DNA of 56,266 nucleotides from Chara braunii (taxonomy: Eukaryota; Streptophyta; Charophyceae; Charales; Characeae), in assembly GCA_003427395.1 (NCBI GenBank), contig BFEA01000924.1, positions 180,031-236,296 of the forward strand, given 5' to 3'. The notes beneath the pieces are model-generated. The model saw only the letters and a list, made by a program, of their open reading frames with translations, did no database searches and was not told the DNA's origin. Both the position numbers and the translations under genes were made by a program. This document shows positions 9,771 to 19,649 of this stretch, in pieces. The first letter of the stretch is position 1. Each line of letters starts with the position of its first letter.

Positions 9771-10174
9771 GTAGGTAGGTGCCATGCCCATGACGAAAGA
9801 AAAACAAAAAAGGTAGGTAGGTGCACACCTCTCTCTGCACTGTCCGCACCCAACATACAGAGTTTTCTTTTTTTTATAGAATGGATTTATAATTCAAAAT
9901 GCAAAATATACAGGGCTTCTATTCTCTCTCTGCCCTGTTCACACCCACTACCTGGCGGCGCCCGCAATTTTGTCATCCCGACTCTCAGGACATACTCACA
10001 CGAGGACTTTCCTCGATGTATCTGACAGCTTTCACGGTCATGCCTGGATGCACCTGACCGCAATCACGTCCACAGAAAAGTTGCAAAGTTGCAATAGTGC
10101 GAGTACACTGCACTCAGCGTAACGCCAATCTTCGAGCCCTCGCCTTCTTCTCTCATCTCGCAGCAGTATTACCG

Positions 10175-10285
10175 TACCCTTCTTCCCCCGAATACAACGT
10201 ACGGTCATTATAGCTGTATTTAGACTGAAAGATACCCCAGATACAGCAGTAATTACCGTACGTTGTATTCGGGGGAAGAAGGGTA
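10175..10285. mobile_element. Family-B hairpin element, most intact copy
   Basis: It begins 'tacccttcttcccccgaata' and ends with the inverted form 'tattcgggggaagaagggta'. The two arms run about 35 bp with almost full complementarity, including 'caacgtacggt' and 'accgtacgttg', around an AT-rich centre. At 111 bp with no coding sequence it has the form of a MITE. Copies occur at 12034-12147, 41892-41989, 4625-4731, 42243-42355 and, as a tandem array, 40604-40917. Confidence 0.85.
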
Positions 10286-10508
10286 GTCTTCACAATGCCA
10301 TCCTTCCCGACAACAAATCTCAACCGTTTCTTTTTTTCCAACCAAACACAGAAATACCTGCCTTTTTTTTCTTTCTTTTTTTTCTAAAGACATTTGATAT
10401 TTCCATAGCTGGTTCTTTTTTATTTTTAGTAGTTCAACTCTCTTTCCACTCGCTCGCCAGTTCTCTTCTTACTTAGCCTTCTGACGAGGTCCAAAATCTC
10501 GCCTACCT

Positions 10509-10532
10509 CCCCCCCCCCCCCCCCCCCCCCCC
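10509..10532. repeat. Poly-C run
   Basis: Twenty-four consecutive C residues; the length in the assembly is likely approximate. Confidence 0.9.
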
Positions 10533-10796
10533 TCTCCTCCTCACCCCCCTCCGTCCACGAATAAACAGGAGCCCATGAAGCTGTTCGGAATGATGGCATT
10601 GCCCCGCTGCGCTTCTTTGATCAAATTGTATATCAAAAAGAAATTAATTATTATTTGCTAATAATTAATGGATAATCCCGTATCTTCACCTTACATACAT
10701 TAAATAATAATAATAAATTAATAATCACATAGTCAACATAAGCTAACAGTCGATTACGTGTGAAAACGCAACTCAGTTTACCCACTACTTTCTAAG
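10533..10796. other. AT-rich intergenic sequence
   Basis: It contains TTAATTATTA and AATAATAATAAA clusters. No gene is recognised. Confidence 0.55.
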
Positions 10797-10992
10797 CAGT
10801 TACTAATTAGTTCAGTTACTAATTAGTTACTAGCTAGCTCAGTTACTAATTAGTTCCTAGCTAGCTCAGTTACTAATTAGTTACTAGCTAGCAACAACCT
10901 CGTTTCTAATTACTTCCTGGATAGTAACGAACTGGTTACTAGTTAGTTACTAATTAGTTACTAATTAGTTACTGATTAGTTACTAACTAGTT
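10797..10992. repeat. Palindromic AGTTACTAATTAGTTACT minisatellite
   Basis: Units built from 'agttactaattagttactagctagc' like pieces repeat about 18 times at 11- to 25-bp spacing. AGTTACTAATTAGTTACT variants and CTAGCTAG are self-complementary or nearly so. No coding role is apparent. Confidence 0.85.
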
Positions 10993-11738
10993 ATTTGATT
11001 CTGCTGCTTCAACAGGGACTTCCTGGTCATTTTTCCTTCTTCTTTTTTTTTTCCTGGTCTTTTCCATCACACCTTCTTATGAGTTTTTCAGTAAACAAAA
11101 TAAAAAAAAAAAAAAAATGCTTTCATTGACCCTTCAATAAGAAGGGCTTAACGCTCACCACTAAGTAGTTTTCACATTATTACTCGGAAATAAAAAAAAG
11201 CAGAGGAAATAGTAAATTCTTAACCCCAGCACACATCGAAAAAGAATAGTTACTAGCTTTAATTACCTCATTATTAATTTGAAAGTTCCATTAATAACAC
11301 TTCAAATCGCCTGACTAACTAAAAAAAATCCACCTACTTCCCTGCTTACGATACGCTGGTTAGTATTTCCATCCCGACCCCCCCCCTTTCTCCCCACTCC
11401 CCTCCCCCTCCCCCTCCTGTCCCACCTTGATCCCCTTCTTCAAGCGGAACAGTTACTGCGCTTTCGATTTATCTAACAAACTGCCTGTTACGCCTCAATG
11501 CTACTAAGGGCGTACTCACACTAGCTCCATCTTAAATGTACCTGACCGCATTAACGGCCGAGCCTGTATGTATCTGACCCCAGTTACGTCCAGAAATAAC
11601 CAAAAAAGGCCTGGTGTACATATGCCCTAAGCATTGGCGTGATCAGAAAGACCTGGCTGGCCAAACGAAAGCAGGTGCTTCTGCCTGTTTCTCTGTCCCA
11701 AAACTGCGTTTCTGCCTGTTTATCTGTCCCTCAACCGC
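10993..11738. other. Intergenic, no gene recognised
   Basis: It contains poly-A/T runs, a C-rich tract near 11378-11420 and a single unit related to the 136-bp repeat at about 11530-11600. Confidence 0.55.
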
Positions 11739-11960
11739 ACCTGTCCACAATCACGTCCAGATTCTCGCGTCGAGGAAAACCAGCGCTGCTACCCGGTAGC
11801 AGGCTGGACAGAAACCGGAACTCCGGTTCCGCATTTTCCAGGCTCTTTTGCGCGCCTGTTTCTGTCCCCAAAACCCCAAAACCGGGCCAGAGTCCCACTA
11901 CCAGCGCTGGGTTTCCTTAACACCCGAATTTGGACGTGATTGTGGCCAGGTGGGACTGAG
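11739..11960. mobile_element. Terminal-inverted-repeat element of about 220 bp
   Basis: The left arm reads 'cctgtccacaatcacgtcca', then 'gattctcgcgtcgaggaaaa', then 'ccagcgctgctac'. The right arm (ending about 11960), reverse-complemented, reads 'cctggccacaatcacgtcca', then 'aattcgggtgttaaggaaac', then 'ccagcgctggtag'. Arms of about 53 bp frame a non-coding centre. A further partial copy ('ccaggttcgggtgttgagga') follows at 12001-12032, just before a family-B element. Confidence 0.7.
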
Positions 11961-12033
11961 GAAACACAACAGGATTTTCTGCACATCTCCTCAAACAAGT
12001 CCAGGTTCGGGTGTTGAGGAAAATCGACGCTGC

Positions 12034-12147
12034 TACTACCGTCTTCCCCCGAACACAACGCACCCTTATTTTGGCTGTATCTGGCCGGAAATATAGCTTC
12101 TATCATTCGTTTTTAGGGTGCTTTATGTTCGGGGGAAGAGTGTAGTA
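12034..12147. mobile_element. Family-B hairpin element
   Basis: The left arm 'tactaccgtcttcccccgaa' continuing 'cacaacgcaccct' pairs with the right arm, whose reverse complement is 'tactacactcttcccccgaa' continuing 'cataaagcaccct'. The centre is 'ggctgtatctggccggaaat', close to the tandem copies at 40604-40917. Confidence 0.8.
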
Positions 12148-13206
12148 ATGGGACTTGTTGGCCTCCGATCAGAAAGAGCGGGGAAGAAACAGCCGAACAG
12201 TCATTTCTGTTTCTCCAGTTTTTTTTTTTTTTTTTTTTTTGTTAATTAAAGCAATTTGAATTAGAGCCGGGGACCCCACAATTCTACCCGGAGCTACAAG
12301 AGGGAAAGGGAAATTGAAAAAGAAAACAAAAAAAAAAAAGATAGAGACAGTCTAAACCGCCAAAAGTCCTGGGTGTATTGCGGTTTTGAGGGGACCCCGC
12401 CCTCCAAGCTGATCTCTAGTAATTGAAGGTCGGATTTTTTTGAGGGGGGGGAAGCAAAAAACCGCCAAAAGTCCGTCGTAAAATCCGTTGAGGGGGGGAA
12501 AACAAAACAACTTGGAACGATAGAGGGGGGGGGGCAAATTCTCATGGTCCCTGTGGAATGATGGCCAGGCCATGCGCGAATTACGGAATGCTCCGAGTTA
12601 TTTTAAAAAAAAGACGATTAAAAAAAAACAAAAAAAAAAACGGCTAAAGACGAGCACGTGCAATCGCAGGCGGGAGCTTCTCTGTGACGATGGCTTCAAC
12701 GCACACTCATTGACACAGAGAATGTACTCTTTATAGGAAAGAAAGAAAGAAAACGTTTTTTTCTCGGCTTGAAAAAAAATGTATTTTCACTCTGTGAAGG
12801 AGAAATCTATTCGAGTCCGGAAACAAAACAAAAAACGCAAAAAAAAAAAACACAAAACAAAAAAAAACAAAAAAAAAAACGTTATCACAATCCCCACCAG
12901 TCGGCGCTATATAAACTTTCCTCCAAGTCCCTAGGCATCAACCATGATTGTAGTCAATTTTCTCTTCATCTTTCCGTCATCATCATCACCACCATCCTAA
13001 TCAGATGAAGAGATTGAAACACGCATTTGCATGTATGCGTCCCCGCGGACGTCCCCGCGGAGGTTCGTAACGCCTCTATTCTCCCTCCTCTCTCCTCTCA
13101 CACACCTCAAACCTTTGACCTCTCTGAATTCATTCCTGGCCACCAATAAATCACACCCAAGATGATCCGTCAGACGTAGGCCAGCCGTCGTTCCCTAAGG
13201 CCAAAT

Positions 13207-13209
<3 letters not shown>
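12148..13209. other. Downstream region of the AP2 exon; no further exon recognised
   Basis: It contains poly-T (12220-12240), poly-A/C-rich tracts (12840-12880) and G-rich runs near 12490-12535. I looked on the minus strand for the missing C-terminal half of the AP2 domain (an AARAYD-like string) and did not find it. Either the intron is longer than this tract or the rest of the gene lies elsewhere. Confidence 0.5.
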
Positions 13210-13298
<89 letters not shown>

Positions 13299-13318
13299 GT
13301 GTGTGTGTGTGTGTGCAG
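13210..13318. repeat. (CT)n-(GT)n microsatellite inside the predicted AP2 intron
   Basis: About 42 CT units followed by GT units. It lies about 65 to 170 bases past the predicted splice donor of the AP2 exon, on the intron side. Confidence 0.95.
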
Positions 13319-13382
13319 ACACACACAAGGAAGACACAGATCGGATCATCCAGTCTTAAGGCATAAAAGTTTGGGGTCTTAC

Positions 13383-14058
13383 CTGTGTCAAAATAGCCCA
13401 GATGGATGTCTCGCCTCGCCTCCTTTATTCGAGCCTGCCATCGCCCATGGTGCGCAGTGATACCACGGTACCGTGATCCTCTTGGAGATTTCCACCCCCG
13501 CGCCACAAAACCGCCGCCACCTGCATTGCCTGCTGCGGCGGCGGCCGCTGCAGCTGACGCTGCTGCAGCTGCGGCTGCGGCCGCTGCCGCTGCTGCTCCC
13601 ACTCCCAGCGCAGTGCCCTCCACAGGGCACCACCCCATCTCCCCACGGTCTGCGCACCATGTCGTCGTCTGCACTGAACACGAAGTAGGCTCCTCACCAC
13701 TTGAACTCGATGCCGCCGTCGCTAACGCCATAAACCCGCTATCGTCCACCACCGCGGGAGAGGAAGAAGATGCCGCCAAGGCAGGAAGCTGAGGGGAAGA
13801 AGACGAAACGAAACCGACCGGTTTGACGTAAGTCCGGACTGGTCGCAGATCCGCCCGTCCGGTCGTTCGCAGCGATGTAATGAGATCCTCAGGAGTAACC
13901 CTCTCTGCATACCTTGTGGGCCCCTTCCAGCCGCCAAAGGTCGCCCCGTTATTGCCCGCTGATTTCTGACGTGAAGTAGAACTTGTCATGTCCGCCATCG
14001 CGCAATGCTTGGACACTTTCTTCTCCGTGAATAATCGAAACCCTTGCCCTGCCGCCAT
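13383..14058 (-). CDS. AP2-domain transcription factor, first coding exon (partial gene)
   Basis: The exon encodes 225 residues plus one base of the next codon. Residues 1-80 carry no motif I recognise. Residues 84-120 are Ser/Ala-rich. Residues 155-176 are polyalanine with one Ser, followed by a Gly-rich linker. The start of an AP2 DNA-binding domain follows at about 195: SRYRGITAHHGRWQARI (strands 1 and 2, with the conserved YRG and RW.A.I) and then RRDIHLGYFDT (strand 3). The helix half is missing. The frame stops resembling AP2 exactly at CAG|GTAAGA (donor at 13382/13381), and family members continue FDTEEEAA, so an intron in phase 1 fits. I chose the ATG at 14058; a GTG lies upstream and another in-frame ATG at 13998. 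It is probably a nuclear DNA-binding regulator. Confidence in the domain is high; the full gene structure is unresolved. Confidence 0.8.
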
Positions 14059-14085
14059 ATCAAACGCCCCCTCCACCCACTAGCC

Positions 14086-14091
<6 letters not shown>

Positions 14092-14176
<85 letters not shown>

Positions 14177-14196
14177 NNNNNNNNNNNNNNNNNNNN

Positions 14197-14256
<60 letters not shown>
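14092..14256. repeat. Very long (CT)n tract containing the assembly gap
   Basis: CT units fill 14092-14176, an N block follows, and CT units resume to 14256, leading into (GT)n. On the coding strand of the AP2 gene this is a (GA)n tract starting about 35 bases upstream of the ATG, in the leader or promoter. GA tracts are known binding sites of plant BBR/BPC proteins; any role here is inference. Confidence 0.95.
14177..14196. other. Assembly gap, 20 N
   Basis: Twenty N inside a CT microsatellite. Frames crossing it are artefacts. The true length of the microsatellite is unknown. Confidence 0.99.
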
Positions 14257-14273
<17 letters not shown>

Positions 14274-14439
14274 TGTCTCTGTGTGTGTGTGCCCCCGCAC
14301 CAGGAACCCTCGACCGTGTGTGCGCGGGGCGCTGCTTGCGTGCATACAAATTAACGGTGGGTCAGTCTTCCCGTGTATTCTGGCTCCCTCGGACACCGAA
14401 AGGTCATCCCCTGACAACGAGCCGATTTCGGCTGTGGGA

Positions 14440-14575
14440 AACTTCTTGCTGCCGTCGCCGCCATCGCACAATCCTTCCAAACTTCCTCCGCCGTAAACAA
14501 TCGAAACCCTGGATTTGCCCCCATGGCAACATCGTCAATCCCCGCCTCGCCTTCTCCCTCCTCCCACCCCCGCCT

Positions 14576-14625
<50 letters not shown>
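14440..14625 (-). repeat. Second copy of the AP2 5' leader and first codons, with its own (CT)n tract
   Basis: On the minus strand, 14460-14530 reads 'ccagggtttcgattgtttac' and then 'ggcggaggaagt', matching 'caagggtttcgattattcac' and 'ggagaagaaagt' in the AP2 exon. Translated, GFRLFTAEEVWKDCAMA parallels GFRLFTEKKVSKHCAMA. Both copies are preceded on the coding strand by a C/G-rich stretch and a (GA)n tract (here 14582-14625). The copy lacks the AP2 domain and is probably a broken partial duplication. Confidence 0.7.
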
Positions 14626-14639
<14 letters not shown>

Positions 14640-15790
14640 CTGTGGGTAGGTGGGTGGATGGGTGGGTGGGGGGGGGGGTGGCGTATGAGTGTGTGTAGGC
14701 AAGCGTGCTTGTGTGTGCGCCCCTGTGTCCGTTTCGGTTTGGGTCGTATTTCCGGAAACGCCTCCAGCTCGCGCCTCAGGCAGGTGCTCACGAGCAAGGG
14801 AATGGCCCGCGCATTCAATCCGTCACCGCTCCCTACGTCCCCCACCTCCTTTCTCCCTCTTCCTCCGGGATCAGCGTCTCCGCTTTTCCTCGTCAGGGGG
14901 TCTTCTTCAGACGGCCCCACAGTTGAGGCTGAGACGACAAGTGTGAATCGACGCCATTTGCTACCGGTAGTCACATTGTTCATTCCCAGCGCTTGTCTTT
15001 TCCATTTTGTGTTTGTTTTTTTCCGGTTTCTGTTATTTTCCTTTTTACTCGGGACCCCGCCTTGATGCCTCAACGTCACACACGCCCAAGCGGCCATCTC
15101 CTCACCGGGGAGGCTTGACCCCGCCTTCTTACCAGAACTCCAAAACGGTCGAAATCGTCAAAATAGAAAACGGTTGGAATGCGCACAGGACGGTCCCCGG
15201 TCGCGGAGCTCGCATTCGAGGCCCCATCGTTCTCCGCCATGTCTGTGTTCGTAGGGGGAGTTCGTAGTCAGAGGTGTAAGAGGGGGTCATACAGATAAGG
15301 CGTAAAAGACTGACAGATCATTCATTACAATTGCAAGGGGAACATACAATTTCTAATTTATTTTTCTATTTTTTTATTTTTTTTATTTTTTTTTTACAAT
15401 TTCAAATTTGAAATACCTAGGAAAAGAAAAGCAATCTGACTGAGGTATGGGAAGTGCTGATACAAAGTGACAACCTGATCACTCGGTTGATGGATCCGCC
15501 GCAGGAGGCAGGCAGAGGGAAGACGAGATGGGAGTGATAATGCGAGCAAGGGCCTCATAATAGAGTGCCCCTCCCCCGTTCTCGGGGATGATAATCAATC
15601 CCATGGTATAGAATAGGATAGGGTAGAAGAACTTAGTTCTGGTCGGTGGAATTTTGACTTAGTTGAATTCAGTGGTTAGATTAGCTATAGATAGCGAAGA
15701 TAGGTCATTGGTTTAATTTCCCTTTTGGACCATTCTCTGGTAGAATTTAAGGTTTGTTCGGCTTCTGTTGGGCCATGAAGGCAGAATTTT
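14626..15790. other. Intergenic, upstream of the AP2 gene
   Basis: It contains a (GT)n and G-rich tract to about 14690, GC-rich sequence with long but unrecognised open frames to 15270, then a T-rich tract (15355-15400). No protein family is recognised. It may include promoter or leader sequence of the AP2 gene. Confidence 0.5.
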
Positions 15791-15969
15791 GTTTAAACCA
15801 CCAGTACTTGGCCCATACATCGGCCACGGGCCCTCCCCGCAACTCTCTCGGAGGCCGGCGGCGCACTCTAGACCGTTCATGCAATTTATCATCGGCCCAG
15901 AGGCCGCGAAAGTTGCGGGGCGACAACGCCCCGCGACCGATGTATGGGCCAAGTACTGGTGGTTTAAAT
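15791..15969. mobile_element. Family-C hairpin element, GC-rich copy
   Basis: The 33-bp terminal arms match at all but one position: 'gtttaaaccaccagtacttg' with 'gcccatacatcgg' at the left, and the inverted 'ccgatgtatgggccaagtac' with 'tggtggtttaaat' at the right. An inner inverted pair, 'ccccgcaact' and 'agttgcgggg', lies within. There is no coding sequence. The following 100 bp share 'gatcaaatttatcaatgg' with the family-C element at 52465-52673, so the true element may extend to about 16080. Confidence 0.85.
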
Positions 15970-16302
15970 CACCAGTACATTATTGCCACCTGGGCCGCGG
16001 GTCTGACACCTCAAATTCTGGAGGCGAAACTAAAACGGGGCCGCCGATCAAATTTATCAATGGCGGGCCCAGTGTTTGACGTTTCGGCCTCGTTTTCTTG
16101 TGGCGACAAGTTTCGGACTGCAAGGCTGGGAACCAGGCACAGCGTCCCATATGGAATTACATAGAAGTTTGAAAATTTGAGATACCGGGGCCATTACCCG
16201 GCTTTGGCTAAGAAAAATTTGAGCTACATAGCAAATTACTACGAAGAACTTCAGGAATAAGCAAAGTTCAGAAAACGACTCAGAACCCCCCCCCTCAATC
16301 CT
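15970..16302. other. Possible extension of the family-C element, then intergenic
   Basis: 'gatcaaatttatcaatggc' near 16046-16064 is shared with the interior of 52465-52673. The rest shows nothing recognisable. Confidence 0.45.
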
Positions 16303-16420
16303 CTTTACCTCACTCCAGCAAGACTTACTACAGCAGAGCCACCATCTCCGCTGTTGTTGTACCCTATTTTCGTCCTACGAGCTAGCCCCCTCACTAGTAG
16401 GACGCTTGATATCCAACCAT
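16303..16420. repeat. Direct repeat, copy 1 (partner 17749-17869)
   Basis: The two copies share 'cactcc.gcaagacttat.acag', '.caccatct', 'ctgttg or ctgtgcccta', 'agttagccc' and 'atccaacca or caccaacca'. They bracket about 1.4 kb of degenerate repeats. Confidence 0.6.
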
Positions 16421-16689
16421 CTACTTCTCCCGCTCACCTCTTGTTTGAGAAAAAATTAAGAAGACCTCCCCCTGCCAGCATTGATTGCCCCGGAAACCAA
16501 GGGATTAACTGAGCAGGGACGCCCTTTGATTTCTTTTTTAACACATTTTTTTAACTATTAAAGAGTTCAGGAAAATTTAGAAAAACTGGGATAATTGTTG
16601 GCCTATTGCTAGGCTACTGAATGCTCAGAACCCCTGGACTCCTTAACAAAACCCTCTAAAATTCTCTAACACTGTCTTATTCCCTCCCG

Positions 16690-16900
16690 AGCTCTCCCAG
16701 GCCTCATGCCCCTACCCTGCTAGGTTACAGGGCAACACGACTCACCCCAGCTCCGGCCAGCGTCGTCCCGACAACAACCCTTGGTTTTCCCTTAGAATGT
16801 CCGCCCTAAGGCATCCCCAGATCTCTCTACTAGGCCTCACGCTCCTGCTATCAACAGGTTACAGGGCAACCCCCCAACACCGGCGTGCGTCGTTCTGGCA
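16690..16900. repeat. Degenerate repeat around 'ggttacagggcaac'
   Basis: 'aggcctcatgcccctaccct' and 'ggttacagggcaacac' near 16700-16740 recur as 'aggcctcacgctcctgctat' and 'ggttacagggcaaccc' near 16832-16872. Confidence 0.7.
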
Positions 16901-17019
16901 TCGGAAAACCGCAAATCCATGAATATAACAGCATCAAAGAAGCCTAAAGTGAGTTATAAGAAGTACCCAGTATCCTGAACCATTTCCAAAACCACTCAAA
17001 CCCACCCTCATTCCTCCAC

Positions 17020-17745
17020 CCCCCTACTCCTTCATCCCCCGACGAGTCGTCCTCCACCACATAGTTCGCGGGATGAGAACAGCAACCGCACCCACACAAT
17101 GAACACCTTCCTCAACTATTCCTCATCTCGCGACGAGCCGACCTCCTCCACCCATAGTTCGCAAGATGAGGAATAACAGAAATCAGGTGAACTCACAAAT
17201 CCTTACCCTCACTCAATAAGCGCAGCACTACACTTCATCAGAAACCATCAGAAGCCATCCTCCCTCTTCCCTTCAACCCCCTACTCTTCATCATTTTCCG
17301 ACGAGCCGACTTCCTCTACCACATGCTCGGAATATAAAAACAGTAGACAAACAACCAAACCCAATCCCATAATGGTTGGTTGGAAACAGACTTCAACTAT
17401 TCATCTTCCTTCAACGAGTCGACCTCCTCCACCACATAGTTCGAAGAAAAAGAATAAAAGTAGTCTCAAAATAACCTTCGAATGGGTTTAACGAGTCAGC
17501 GACATTCAAAGGAACCATTCTCCCTCTTTCCTCCAACCCCCTACTCTTCTTCATCCCCCGACGAGCCAACCTCCTCCACCACATAGTTCGCGATATGAGA
17601 ACAGCAACCACAATCACACAACGGACACCTTCCTCAACACATTCCTCCTCTCACAACAAGCCGACTTCCTCCACCCATAGTTCGCAAGAGGAGGAAAGGC
17701 AGAAATCATGTGAACGCCCTCACCCTAATAAGCGCAGCACCAACC
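17020..17745. repeat. Repeats built on 'cgacgagccgacctcctcca'
   Basis: The core 'cgacgagccgacctcctcca' plus 'ccacatagttcgc' recurs with variation near 17038, 17133, 17298, 17413, 17560 and 17660. The blocks 17020-17225 and 17540-17745 are also long direct repeats of each other ('gaacaccttcctcaac', 'cacccatagttcgcaaga', 'aataagcgcagcac'). No gene is recognised. Confidence 0.75.
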
Positions 17746-17748
17746 CCA

Positions 17749-17869
17749 CCTCTTACTCACTCCGGCAAGACTTATAACAGTTAAGACACCATCTTAGTTG
17801 CGGCTGTGCCCTAATCCAACCCCACTAGTTAGCCCTCCCCACCAGCATGACGCAATTTCACCAACCATA
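17749..17869. repeat. Direct repeat, copy 2 (partner 16303-16420)
   Basis: See the partner copy. Both copies are moderately diverged. Confidence 0.6.
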
Positions 17870-19649
17870 AACCATCTCCCCAACCCAAGTACCACACATC
17901 CTCAAAACACCTGACCCGCAAATAGTGCAAACAACCTGAGACTTCAATTGTGACCTATTTTTGAAATCCCTCAGACATATGAGATCAAATATCGAATTCA
18001 AGGAATAAGAGCCCAAACTTAAGCCTACTAATATAAGAGAACACATCGGAGTTAGAATTGGATCAGAGTTTAATAAACGTGAAACATCAATTTCACTTTG
18101 AGAAAACCTTTTGTAAATCAAACTTGGTAATTTTTCATTAGCATCTAAGCGAAACTCTAATTTATTAATTTTTAATTAAGAATCTTGCAAAGAAAATACG
18201 AATTTCGGATTAGAAATCCTACTTAGAAATAAAATTTCCAGATCAATCAATTACATGAATCATTGACAGACAATCAAGGTTTGTTTCAGATTAGGGATCT
18301 TGCTCATAACATAAAAAATGAATTTCATGTTAGGGATCAATTACATTAAGAAAACACCTAAGATCTCACGAATCATATTTTAAACAAAGTACAATCATAA
18401 AAACGAAATCATCCAAAAACAACCTCTGAAAAAAAAAAACGGTCGCGCCAGCATCAAAATGCTTCATCGTTAGAAAAATCCAGATCATGTTTTATGACTG
18501 AAAAATAAACACTCAGTATGGATTTTATAGGCTTTTAATCAGGAGGAAATTAACACCTCAACCATCAATCTTGTCACTTAGGAAAAATAGTGGACAATCT
18601 ACATAATTCCTTACCAACCCGAATCCCCACCCCCCGCACATGTCATGTCCTCTCTCACTCCCAACCTCCACCTCCTCCTTCATCGGCTTCAAAAGCATCT
18701 CAGTTACTCGTGGCCTGAACGATGACGATTGTCGGACCGTGGCCAACACTTACCACAACACAGCCACGTAGCGAGCCTAAACCGCCGAGCCTGTCGACGA
18801 CCCCTCATTGGCAGTCCGAAGGGAGAAAGAACATTCATGGTGGTGGAAACCTACTCGATTCGCCATTTTTGCCATATACCTTGCACTCACGCCCAACCAC
18901 GAGAGAATGTGTGGTGAAAGATTAGGGGAAGAACCGGGACGCAATTGAGTGTCCGGTTCATCTATTGGTCTGGGGTTATTTCAAGTGAGTATAGGAAAAA
19001 TGCACCTATGCTGTATGTGTGTGTGTGAAAGAGAGAAAGAAAAAGAGAGGGAGAGAGAGAGAGTACTAGAACGAGAAAGACCAGAAAGGGGCAAATAGGA
19101 GAGCAGGGACAAATGATCTGGCCAGGGCTAACACGAATGTGGTTGCAACTTCGTTTAGGTTCATGGTGTCTGATGAGTGAAGAAAGTGACGCTTGAAGTC
19201 GTGATCGACCTTTCTGCCTCTTGTGTGAGTACTCACCAGTAAACTCATAAAATGGGTGTGGTTGCATTGGAAAGCTTTATAGTCAGAGAACTTATATGCG
19301 CACTTGTCTGACCAGAATTTGAATGATTATTTGGCACCTTCTACTTTCGATGCAGAATGACCACTTTCACGTACGCAAAATACACTACCACATACATATA
19401 CTGGTGAGAGAAAACAAGCAACGAATCAGGTGCTTCAAAGCGAGTCAGAATCACTCAATCCTCGAAAAACAACATTCACTTCACATTGAAGTGTGAGGTG
19501 ACATAGATCAGAAGAGCAAGTTCCCGAATGTTGTAAGAAGGAAGAGAGTACTTTCCTAATAATATTCAATTTATTTATTTGTTAGATAATTGATTCCGAA
19601 ATTGAGTTTTACTAACCCCTGATCAAGGAGATCCTTGCCTTGCCATGAT
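17870..19649. other. Intergenic, no gene recognised
   Basis: AT-rich sequence to about 18560, with 'ttagaaat' and 'attaggga' motifs recurring, then mixed composition with a GAGAGAAAG tract near 19028-19066. No coding or RNA feature can be supported. Confidence 0.55.

Noticed and set aside
13986-14496. Frames crossing the N gap
   Set aside because: They join two sides of a microsatellite through unknown sequence and contain mainly RE or LS dipeptide runs.
14351-15097. A 248-codon open frame on the minus strand
   Set aside because: Most of it is GC-rich leader sequence and microsatellite; only the short duplicated AP2 leader is meaningful.
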